The notes beneath the pieces were generated by a model. That model saw only the letters and a program-made list of their open reading frames with translations. It was not told where the DNA came from and made no database searches. A stretch of DNA of 30,292 nucleotides from Chara braunii (taxonomy: Eukaryota > Streptophyta > Charophyceae > Charales > Characeae), in NCBI GenBank assembly GCA_003427395.1, contig BFEA01000237.1, positions 635,048 to 665,339 on the forward strand, read 5' to 3'. The position numbers and the translations under genes are program-made. This document shows, one piece after another, positions 1 through 10,500 of this stretch (its first letter is position 1; each line of letters starts with the position of its first letter).

Positions 1-74
1 GCTTCCTTCCTGTGTACAGCGCCAGGCTCCTTCACACTTGGTGATGGATATCATGCATGTTTAGTCTGAGTTCA

Positions 75-320
75 AACATTGATTGGGCTAGTTAGTACTA
101 CTCTANCATTNTGTTTCGCTACTCTGAACNACGTGAATGAGGTCAGTCNTGTNAGGTCAGTCTTTGTATCAAAGTCTTCCCTGCGCTATTCAGCACCTTT
201 TGTATGTATGAGAATGTACATTGTCTGTCAAGATTCTACTCGCACTGTATTGTCCAGTCAGTCCTTTTCATCACACTGCAGTTCCTCGGTTATTACGTAC
301 ATTGCATATCTGTGCATGTA
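75..320 (+). mobile_element. Diverged LTR fragment of the same gypsy family
   Basis: This stretch aligns with the 3' third of the LTRs at 5331-6905 and 13039-14434. Shared blocks are cattgattgg, ggtcagtc, tgtatgtat-gaatgtacattg, attgtcca, cagtccttttcatcaca and tacgtacattg versus tacgcattg. It is clearly more diverged than the two LTRs are from each other and lacks an internal stretch of about 150 bp. Single Ns occur at about 106, 112, 130, 149 and 153. Bases 1-74 show nothing recognisable. Confidence 0.7.
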
Positions 321-328
321 ACATCTCT

Positions 329-1254
329 GTACTCTCTAGCCTACTCACTACTATAAACTGTACTCTACTCCCTACTATCTACTGTACTCTACATTACTCT
401 CTACAGTCTACCCTGCACTAGTCTCTACTACCTACTGTACTGCACACTACTCTCTACTCTCTACTGAACTCGACTCTACCTTATCTACTGTACTCTACAC
501 CATTCTCTACTCTCTACTGTACTCTCTCCTCCTCTCTACTCTCTACTGTTCTCTCTACTATTCTCTACTCTTAACTTTCTACTGTACTCTACATCACTCT
601 AGTATCCAATCTCTACTCTCCTTTCCACTGTACTCCACCCTACTCTTTACTGTACTCTCTTCTACTCTATACTGTGGTATTCTCTACTCTCTACTCTCTG
701 CTCCTCTCCGCTCTATTCTTCTCTATTCTCTACTTCTCTTCTCTATTCCCTATTGCACTCTACACTCTACTCTACACTACTCTCTACCATCTACTGGCTA
801 CTCTACTGTCCACTCTACTGTCTACTCTACTCTAATATACTTTCTACTCTCTACTTTCCACTCGACTCGACTCGACTCGACTCGACTCTGCTCTACTCTA
901 CTCTACTCTACTCCATACTCCATACTCCATACTCCATACTCTACTCTCTACACTCTAGTCTCTACTCTCTACTCCCTACTCTATTCTGCTCCTTTACTCT
1001 GCTCCTTTACTCTGCTCTACTCTGCTATTATCTGCGCTACTCCACTTAATTATTTTCCTCTCTTCTCTACTCTGCTCTGTAATCTACTCCACTTTACTCT
1101 ACTGTATTCTACTGTACTCTGCTGTACTCTACTCTCTGATCCCTACTCAACTCCTTTACCGTACTCCACTGTACTCTACTGTACTCTACTTCACTCCATT
1201 GTACTCTACTGTCTACTGTACTGCCTACTCGCTCTCTACTCTGCTCTCTACTTA
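329..1254. repeat. TACTC/CTCTACTGTA low-complexity block
   Basis: About 925 bp of irregular pyrimidine-rich repeat is built from TACTCTCTACTG-like units. It has locally regular runs of ACTCG (about 862-886) and CATACTC (about 911-938). Reading frames here are artefacts of the repeat. It begins directly where the LTR similarity ends. Confidence 0.85.
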
Positions 1255-1515
1255 ATGCATCTTGATGTTGATGTTTGAATGAAGTCGTCGCTGGGGCTTA
1301 GGAGGGGGTCAATTCTTTGTCGCCAAGGTACGCAGTATTTATGACGTGGGGATCTTTGGAAAATGTCTTTTAAACCACCAGTCCAACCGAAGCTAAATTG
1401 CCGAACCAAAATTTGCATCGTTGCTCTCTTTGAGGGAGGTACTGGCACCAGCCTACCTTGAAACTGAAGTGCTGTACCCTGTGCCAGAAGATGGCACGGA
1501 AAAAGACATGGGTAA

Positions 1516-1648
1516 GAGCATACTCACGCCAGGCCCTCAAAATCACAAAATCACAAAATGAACGGCCAGATCGAGTCCTCCTTTTACAAGGACTCAAATC
1601 TGCCCGTTTGCCATTTTGCGATTTAGAGGGCCTAGTGTGAGTATGCCC
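1516..1648. repeat. Fold-back element with GGGCATACTCAC ends
   Basis: Arms 1516-1579 and 1589-1648 are imperfect reverse complements over about 60 nt, with a 9-nt loop. The right arm, reversed, begins gggcatactcac-ctaggccctc and the left arm begins gagcatactcacgccaggccctc. Both arms meet at gagtcct/aggactc. It looks like a small MITE-type or fold-back element. Confidence 0.75.
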
Positions 1649-1704
1649 TAAAAGCAAAAAAAGAATAACTAAATCGAGATCAATGATTTCTCGGAGGGCC
1701 CTTG

Positions 1705-2104
1705 CTGAGGGCATACTCACACTAGTACTTTTCACTGTTTTCAGAATATATCCGAACACCATTATGGGAAAATCTTTGTTGTTGTTCTTTTTGCTTCTTA
1801 GTGCCCTGCCAGCGAGGCAGGGTGCTTTCCACATGCTTGGAAATGCCCTCACTGAGGGCATACTCACATCACCTGTAGTACTTCCCAGAACATATCTGAC
1901 TGCTATCGTGGCCAAATCGTTCTTCTTCTTTTCCTTCTTTTGTTTCTCTTTGTATGCCACGTCCTCTGGGAAGGTCCTGGCTGAGGGCATACTCACGCAA
2001 GGACTTTCCAGAATGTATCTGACCGCTATTGCATCCAAATCTTTTTTCTTTTTTCTCCTTGTTTGTTTCTGTCTAAGGTCGTGCCCTGCCAGCAAGGCAG
2101 GGCG
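1705..2104. repeat. Three diverged tandem units with TGAGGGCATACTCAC
   Basis: The phrase ctgagggcatactcac recurs at 1706, 1852 and 1981. Each copy is followed by a cagaa-atatctgac-type block and a T-rich tract. Hairpins ccctgcc-agc-a-ggcaggg occur at about 1804-1822 and 2083-2101. Because unit spacing is nearly codon-sized, repetitive reading frames arise on both strands; I do not regard them as genes. Confidence 0.7.
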
Positions 2105-2214
2105 TCTCCGAATGTTCTGTGGTAAATAATGTAACCCGGCCCATTTTCTCTTTTTCTTTTTTTTCTTCTATCTCAATAGATTTTTCTGGGCCACCAGCCT
2201 TTTCTCTCTGAACC

Positions 2215-2699
2215 TAGGGCACACTCGCACTGCGGTAGCAAATCTGCATAATGCCATAATCTCAAAAAATAGGAACACCTTATTTGGGGAAATAGTGGTG
2301 GCGCTGGTCACACACTGTCCCCGAATCTCCCATTTCCCGGTGGCGGCAGCTCACCTGGTGTGGAGCTTGGGAAGAAGCCAGTCACACGGTGCACACCTTC
2401 TTTCCCTCATGCATTTGTCTGTTTTTTTTTTTTCCACCTTTCCCCAATTGCGATATCTTCGTTTAGGAATTTTCTATCATTTTTTGAAAGTTAATTCAAA
2501 ACAGGATAAGGGATTTGTGGTAACCTCGAGAGGTTACCACAAATTCCCAAACCGGCGGCCCCTCAGGCCTCTGACAAAAGGGTTCCCGAATGAGTAGTTT
2601 GTGAAAATGCGAACTGGGTGTGTGACTGCCCCTCCACACTATATTTTGTGGATTCTGGGGATTATGCCGATTTTGGTACTGCAGTGTGAGCGTGCCCTA
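2215..2699. mobile_element. MITE-like element with about 41-bp terminal inverted repeats
   Basis: The left terminus (2215-2255) starts tagggcacactcgcactgc and the right terminus (2659-2699) is its imperfect reverse complement, ending gcagtgtgagcgtgcccta. The 485-bp interior includes a strong hairpin (2510-2526 with 2531-2548, arms around ggtaacct/aggttacc). The TAGGG terminus would fit a hAT-type element, but I see no 8-bp target duplication. Its ends resemble those of the fold-back at 1516-1648. Confidence 0.6.
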
Positions 2700-2844
2700 A
2701 TCCTTGCCTGATGAGTGTGCAGTTTGCTTGCCGCAGTCGGTCCGAGAAAAATCTACAGTGACAGGGCACTTGGACTGGTGGTTTAAGGCGTGGTGGCTTT
2801 TGGGCTGTCTTTATTGAAGCTTAGTAGGGGGTTAATTCTCTGTC

Positions 2845-4013
2845 TCGAGACCTATTGGCAATAACACCATTCTTTCTCATTAAGGTTCCATGTATTGCAT
2901 TCGTCAATGTTTGTTTTTCAAACAATTGACCGTTGCTATTTTTTTTACCAGCTTACGCATCCCCCATTTTTTGGTTCCGGTATTCAGACGGTATTGGACG
3001 GTTCGTACACTCTAATTTCGCCATCCTCACGTTGGCTGGGCCACACTGGCTGCCCTTATGTAACTCATCCGCCCAATAACATCCATAAAGCGTCCCCAAA
3101 TGACAATTTGACGTTATTATTGCTTGTTGCTGGCTGCGGAGAAGCAGAATCGTTATAACCGCCCAATCACCCCGTTATCATCATGGAACCTGTGTCAGTG
3201 TCTATCAGTGGGGAGAAGAATTATTGTGATTTTCCCTGGCACGCCCACTTTGTTTTTTCTGTATTATGGTGAAACCCAGTCCCACGTCAGCTGGACTGTG
3301 TGGTACATAATAAGTGACGTCATGAGAGGTCGACTGCCTACATGAGCAGGGGTGCCCTTCCCACCGCTTTCACTTCTTCTGCACCTGCCCCATGGGATCG
3401 TCCTCAGCCATCATTGCTTCTTGATATTCTAACATCTGCCCCGTGTCCCACCGCCCTCTCTCCACATCCACGTCAGTGGATAGAACAGTCCATCTTCGTA
3501 TCGCACTACTTGGGATAAGTGAGAAAATGACAGAAAAGCCGATCTTGTCACAAGGGACCTTTCCCCCACCTTGCTGCCGTCTTTCGTGGTCATCATGAGT
3601 GTAGTTACTTGCCTATTGGGAGGTGATTTTCCCAACGTCCTGCGATTGCTTGGTTTCACAGATGAGAGCGTCCTTACGACTTCTGCCCTCATACTCACCA
3701 TCTTCGTTGTACCAGAGGCCAACCACCTCTCCCATAAACTTCATAGCCGCTGTAGAGGAGTCGTTGTCTTCTCCATTGTTTTGACCGCAGCCATTTTGAG
3801 CACCGCCAGCATCCCCACGATTCCCCCGCGCTCTCTTGAAGTGTTCACCCCTCAAGTTGCCTGTCCAGCCACCATGCTCACTATTATTGCTGTTTCTAAA
3901 GGATATACCAGGTTAAAAAAAACAAGGAAAAGAAAGGAAGCACAAGTTACGCCAGTTCCACATGGTTGTTTATGGTTTTTGTTTTTTCCCAATACTGCTG
4001 TCTTTGTGTGCAG
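2845..4013. other. Intronic sequence, no recognised feature
   Basis: This is the last part of the intron before exon a. Overlapping minus-strand reading frames between 3429 and 3855 include a Gly/Asn-rich stretch but match no family I recognise. A plausible polypyrimidine tract and acceptor occupy about 3960-4013. Confidence 0.5.
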
Positions 4014-4101
4014 GAATGCTAGGTGTTACACTTGGCGCCTATAAGAACAAGCCAAGGGTATATATTGGTTGCATGAAGTCAGGCCCAGTTCTTTCAGAGA
4101 A
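4014..4101 (+). CDS. GT31 exon a
   Basis: This 88-nt exon lies between the acceptor ctttgtgtgcag and the donor gtaagtctc. It starts with the last two bases of a split Gly codon and ends with two bases of a Lys codon. It reads [20 protein letters not shown], then KSGPVLSE. This is the stretch that in plant B3GALT proteins directly follows the DxD segment (VDDDVHVNLG), so the missing upstream exon should end in ...NL plus one base. Confidence 0.93.
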
Positions 4102-4446
4102 GTAAGTCTCATTACTACCACTATTTGATGTTACTCAGGGATGGGTCGGTGCCTGGCCGGTCGTTGGTTCAGGGAGAGGATAGGTGTTGAGGGGCTATAT
4201 TGCAGAGGCAATCATATCAGGACCTTCCAAACCTTGCTAACAGGAGGTATGACAGCAAACAGATAACAAGGCTAAGAAGAAGAAGAATGCAAAGAAGGAT
4301 AAGATAAAGAAGATGAAGAATAAGCAGTTGAAGAAGAAGAAGAAGAGAAGAGAGAGAAACCAGCTTTTTAAGGTAGAGGTCTCAAATTCCAAATTTCGAT
4401 TCTTAAATTCAAAAATCTGCAGAAGTTTGAGAACTTTAAAGTGGGA

Positions 4447-4526
<80 letters not shown>

Positions 4527-7500
4527 CGCGCGCGCGCGCGTGCCTGCTCGCACACACATGCGTTCTCTTTCTCTCTTTTCAGGACGAAGAAGATGCCAGC
4601 TAGCCTCCTATGCTTGTTTTCTTGCCCAGCCCGATGGCGACCACGCTGCAGCGCGGGGGCAATGACGACCACTATGCAGCGCCAGGCGTGGTGATGAACT
4701 TGTTGCAGCTTGTGGGCAATGGAAGTGGGGCGAGCGTGATCACGATGCAGAGCACACAAGGCAAAACAATGCCAGAGGGGCAACGTGAATGTCAGTGGGG
4801 CGACGCGGTGCAGGAGTTTGAACACTGAACCCCACCTAAAGCACAATGTCAAAGGTGGCCGATCGTGGCGGCTGATCTTGCGAGGTCAGCGGCCTAGATA
4901 AGCCACCAGTTGACTTTCAAATGGGATCTGGTAGGAATTCTTTTTTTGGGGGCTGTGCTGCCTTGCCGAGTCGGTGGAAGCACGGCCAGGCCATTTTCGG
5001 GCTGAGAACACCCCCAAAGAAAATGCGCTGGGGACGCCGGGGTGAGATCGCCTCCAGCAAAAGTGCGCTGGGGACGCCTGGTGGCGCAGTGGACTGCCTG
5101 ATTTGCTGGGGAGGCTTCCCGATGAAGGAACGCCACTTGGGCAAACCGGGGACCGTCAATGCTTCTATTACTACCAGCTATATGTATACCTGTGTCATCA
5201 TGCTTTTGCTATGAGAACTGTTGCTTCACATCATCTGCGATATGAGTATAGCATGGTGATTACTTATGTGGACTCGCATCATGCTGCTTAATCTTGCAAT
5301 TGATGTGAAGTGATGGCCGTATTGTGAAGGTAGCCGATGCTGCGCCTGCACACGGGGCCCATTTGAGGGGCCCGACGGTTGCTGAGGGGCCCCCAGGCCG
5401 CGTACCATACAGCCCACGGCGGCCCTTCAGGCCCTAGGTAGCACACTAGTTAGATAGGTTTAGTTTACTTACCTTTTCGTGTGTGTGTGCTGTCTTACTT
5501 TGTCTGTTCAGGTGCCGTTTCAGACTTGCAGCCCCAAGGTCGGACCTTGGGACTGGGTACACCGGAGGCAGGCCCGAAACGAGGCCAGGCGCATTTTGGT
5601 GCCAGACCGGTAGGTAGAGGCGTCGTTTCGGTCCTGCAGGTCCCAAGGCGACGCCTTGGGCTATGTGCACAGGTACCGGGCCTTTTTTAGGCCAAGCGCA
5701 TTTCTGCGCCTTGCTGCATCAGCAGCATGGTCTGGATGTCCAGTAGGGACCCAGACCAGCTGGGCCGTTTTCTGAGGCCAGCATCAGGTAGGCCCAGCCC
5801 ACCCAGCGCTGCAAATAGCTGGGCAGCGGCTGGGCAAGGGACGGTTCGAGTAGCTCACTTCTGGAGCGACACGCTGCTGGTTGGAGGCAGCATTATTCTG
5901 CGCTAAGCTACGGAGTAGGGAATAGGGGCGTAGGTAGTAGAGAGAGGCGGAGGCCTTACCTGCACACGGCGAGCTTACCTGGCGCCATAGCCGGGCTCCG
6001 CGCGGTACCTGCACACGACGATGACCACAGTCAGTACGGTGACAGCTACCTGCAGGTGAGATAGCAAGGAGGACGTCATCTTCTTCTTCCTCCTCCATCT
6101 CTCTCGCTTCCTTCTTCGTCTCCCTCCTTCCTCCTCCTCATCTTCTTCTTCACCTACAAGAGTGAGAGAGGTTATTGTAGGAGATACAGGCAGAGGTTAT
6201 GTTAGGCACATTGCCCAGGATCTGATTCGACGTTTCTGGGACAGACATTGATTGGACACTCGGCAAGGAACTATTTTTGGGACTTCGCTATCGCGATCTT
6301 GGTCTACTCCCTTGCCTCCTTCTCCTTCGTCTTGTCCCTTCCTCCCATCTCTTATCCGTGGCATCTCCACAGGTATGTGTGTGAAGGAGGACCTTTCTTC
6401 TGTGATTGCGGTCCCTCCTCCCCTCTCACATGTGTGATGTATGATGGATGTCGGGTCAGTCCAGATCAGATCAGANCTTCTCTTTAAAGTTTTCCGCTGC
6501 GCCACTTTGTGCCATCTTGTATGTATCGGAATGTACATTGCTTGTTGATGCTACGCCGACCTTGCATTGTCCATTTCAGTCCTTTTCATCACATTGCGGA
6601 TCCTTGGCTCCCTACGCATTGTCCCATTGGGCATGCGTCAGTTGGTGTGGCCTGCAGGCTTGACCATTGGCTCATTACTTAACAACAACTTGCTTTTCAA
6701 TCGAGATTGGACTATATTGTGGTTGTTTCAACACTTCTGTTAGTCTCGCGCCACGGTTCAATAAATATTGAGTGGCAGCATCAAGATCTGAGCCAAATTG
6801 AGCAAAAGCAGCTACTTCACAATATTGTATTGCTCTATTTGGATGGATTCTCGGTGCAATTGTGCTCTCTGATTGATTGATTGAGTGAGTGAGTGATTGG
6901 ATTACACTAATTAGTCCCCAAAATCGTGGATTTTGACCTAACTGCTGAAATCGTTTTTTTTTTCTTTTTCTTGGATTTCATTTTCCCGCTATTCTCATTT
7001 GTGGAAAATCTCAATAGTGTAGCATCTGAAATTTTCGTTTTTCTTAATTATGAAATTCGAAATTCCGATGCTGGAGGTCCGGAAATATTACAATTTTTTT
7101 TTTCGATTAATCTTTTCCTTCGCAATTCCCCGTTAATTCGGAAATTCCGATTTTTTTTTTCTGAAATTCATTATTTGAACTTATTTCCGAAAATTTCCGC
7201 GTTCTTTTTCACGCATTCCGGGGGTAACGGAAATTTCGAAATTCGACCGTTATTCCCAGATTCGGAAACTATTTTTTTTTACGGGAAATTCCTCTGCAGT
7301 CATTTGTTTTCAAACTGCGCATACTCTCTCTTGAGAAATTCCAAATTTTTTTGTTTCGGAATTCTCCGAACTTGCGGAATTGTTTTTATGTTTCGCAGTT
7401 CAGTCACTTTGATAATCTCCATACGTATTCTTTTTTCTCTTTCCATTAGCAGTCTGAAATTCGGAAGTCGTTCCGAATTACCTGTTGTGGGGAAACATAG

Positions 7501-10500
7501 GAGACCTACCGAACTTGCAATCGAGAAATTATATATACGATATATGTCGCAAAGTTCCAACTTTTCATTTTTTGATTAGTGGCTCCTTATCTGGGCGATC
7601 CACTCGATTCCCCCACTCCCCACCTCTCCCTCCGAACTACTTCTCGTCTTCTGGCTCAACTGCCCATCAGTTCTGGCTACAGCCTTGGTAAGACCCTACT
7701 TTGGCAGGCCACGTCAGCTACCCGCGGCACATGACCCTACTCAGTCGTTCACAGAGCAGGGATGGATCAGAAAGCCAACGAGACTGACGAAGCCTATGAG
7801 GCACGGTTGGCGGCCATCATGGCCGAAAGCAAGCAATGGGCAGAAGCATCAGCAGCAGCACGGAAGAAGAGGGAGGCGGAGGCAGAGAGACTGCGTCAGA
7901 TCGCCGAAGAACAACGACAGAAGCACGCAGCAGCAGCAGCAAAGGCCGCCGACCTCCTCACTACTTGCATTGCACAGCAGGAGGACATTCACTCTCTCGA
8001 CCACGCCAATCAGGCGCTGACTAAGCGCATACAGCAGCTGGAGCAGCGACCCGTCGCCACTTCCAGCGCCGGCCCCGCCGACCTCGTCGACCGCGTCAAC
8101 GTCTTGGAGATAGACGTGGGAACGCTCAAAACCGAGACACAGCGACTGGACCAGCAGGTGGGGGCAGCAGCCACACCGAGCTCAGCGCCTCGGGAGAGCA
8201 TTCCCAAATTTGAGGGGCTCCCGTTCTTCTGTGATGCATCGAAGACGGAGCCGATACCTTGGTGGGGCCAGTTCAAACTAAAGTTGGACATCCACCAGGT
8301 CGTCAACAAGAGCCGGCACACATACTTGTACTCCCGGTTAGGAGGTGCGTGTCAGGCATGGCTGGACAACATGTTGTCCGCATATGCATGCATAGTCTCC
8401 GAGTTACACAACTTCATCACTTGGGCCGATCTCACGGCGGCATGGAAGAAACGTTTCCAAGTGGAACCGCCCGAGCATCAGGCGATGGGCAAGCTGCTGA
8501 CATTCGCACAGAACAGCATGCCAAGCGGAGACTGGATATCTGAGTTTCAACGCCTGGCAAGCACGCCCAAGTTCCCGATGAACTTCGACGGCATCAAGCT
8601 CTACTTCATCAAGAGGTCGTGCCCAGCGTTGCAAAATGTGTTAACTTAGGTCGCTGAGAACCTCAACACAAGTGAGGAACTCTTCAAAAAGGCCGCACAG
8701 ATCATTGTGACGAACTTGGAAGCCAAAAACATTGGCTGTTCGTCGACTGTCGGCCAGGGCGCGTATCAGCGTCGGCCGAAAGTGGTCGTGGTCGCGGCAG
8801 CAACGCCAAGGCTGCCTCGTTTGACGAGGGAGATAGATTAGCAGCTGCCCAGAATGGTGGCCGCTTCGCCAAAGGACGAGGATGGGGCAAAACAAAGACA
8901 AACACCACTTCTTCTGGGCCCGGACAAGCAGCTCCAGCTCAAGAACCTTGGACACAATATGGTCTAACGGAGCGCTGGTATCGCGTCCGCACCAAGTACC
9001 GTAATTGTTTGTGGTGCAACTGCGCGGCACATGAGACCGTGAACTGTCCCACGAAAGCCAAGGGCCCCGCTCAGTCGGGAAAGTGAGCGCCGCCGAGAGT
9101 GATGCGATGACACTCTCGACGCCTTCGGAACTGGTTGCCGTACGGGTAACCTCCCTCGGTTCCGGGACACCTGCGGAAGTCGTAAGTCCTCCCATTCTTC
9201 ATTCTTTCGAGGACTATGTTGCCCGGCTCATACCTTCGCTGAATTGACTAGCCCAAGGACAGGATTTATGTGCGGTTTCTTCTCCGTTGGGAAGCAGCGA
9301 CATTGAATCGTCTTCAAGTGGACCTTCACGGTATTCGGGGCGCGCGTTCAACATATAGGACTTGGACTCGTTGACGCCCGAGGATTTTCCATGGCTCCCT
9401 CTCCCTTCCACCGACTGCTTACTGGAGCCGCAATGCGCAGCTCTTAGCGCTCATCTACATACACACCTAGCCTTCTATGCACCACCAACTTCGCCAACGG
9501 AGGACGAAGTCGCGGTGGGGGACATTGTTGCGTATGTTAGCAAGGCGGCCCGCGAGTTTCGCACGCAGCGGTACGACGGCAACAACGCACCGCTCCTTTA
9601 TGTCCGCATCCAAGTTGGGCAAGCGTCCTGCAGCGCTTTGCTGGATAGCGGCGCAACTCGCAACTTCATTAGCCAGTCCTTTATGCAAAGGGCAGGCCTT
9701 GGCCCACAAGTTCGAAGGAAGGCACACCCTACGGCGATCAAGTTGGCGGACGGTAGGACACAACAACTCCTTGACCGCTACATTGACGCTGTACCGGTCA
9801 ATTTCGCACCTCATGCATGCGAACCGGTGACGTTTGACGTCTTGGACACGGACTTCGACATCATATTGGGTATGCCTTGGCTTGCAAGTGTGGATCACAC
9901 AGTCAACTTCCATCAGCGGACACTTACGGTCCGAGACGCGTTTGGCGCCGAAGTACCATGTACCATCCCTCTTCCGCACCCTTCGATCCGGTGCCAAGTT
10001 GTAACGGCCTAATCTTTTCAGGCCACTTGCGCTTACGAGCGGACCGACGAGATAGGCCTATGTTTTCTTGGAATCGTCGCGGCAGCTGAATCACAACCCA
10101 CGGACTTGTCTTCTGACCCCCAGGTGGTCCGGTTGTTTGACGAATTCGCCGACATCTTCGAGTCACCTACCGGCGTGGTGCCGGATCGATTGATCTCCCA
10201 CGAGGTCATTCTCGAGGCCGGTGCCATGCCGCCGAAAGGTTGCATCTATCGCATGAGCGAGGAGGAACTTACAGTACTCCGCGCACAGCTCGATGATTTG
10301 TTGGACAAAGGCTGGATCCGGCCTAGTAGCTCACCCTATGGTGCGCTGGTTCTCTTCGTGTGGAAGAAGAACAAGGATCTTCGCCTATGCATCGATTACC
10401 GCAAGCTCAATGCACAAACCGTCAAGAACGTGGGACCTCTTCCTCGTATTGACGACCTTCTGAAGCGTTTGGGCAGCGCGAATTTTTTTTCCAAGTTGGA

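Larger units (their letters stand above)
1296..2844. repeat. Block of nested fold-back repeats bounded by 26-bp direct repeats
   Basis: Imperfect direct repeats (1296-1321 and 2819-2844, gcttag-aggggg-t-aattct) bound this region. Just inside lies a perfect 17-bp inverted pair (1370-1386 and 2770-2786, core ttaaaccaccagtcc). Between them are several hairpins and tandem units sharing gggcatactcac-type termini, listed separately. The inverted structure suggests a non-autonomous DNA transposon cluster, but no transposase is visible. Confidence 0.5.

Noticed and set aside
1370-2095. Minus-strand frame of 241 codons with repeated VSMPSARAF-like phrases
   Set aside because: The repeated phrases come from the tandem ctgagggcatactcac units; the plus strand also stays open across them. 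No domain is recognisable.
3429-3855. Overlapping minus-strand frames with a Gly/Asn-rich part
   Set aside because: No recognisable motif; a gag-like origin was considered but no zinc knuckle or protease motif was found.
1-4013. Upstream GT31 exon with the DxD motif
   Set aside because: I looked for a DDDVH-type coding stretch ending one base into a Gly codon before a GT donor and found none, so it is presumably left of the window.
4237-4852. Frames rich in Arg-Glu or Ser-Leu repeats on both strands
   Set aside because: They are translations of the TC/GA microsatellite.
5072-5160. tRNA-derived SINE head suggested by tggcgcagtgg
   Set aside because: No B box at the right distance and no A tail or target duplication.
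6926-7579. 217-codon frame rich in Phe
   Set aside because: Composition follows the T-rich palindromic block; no domain and no similarity to gag or pol.
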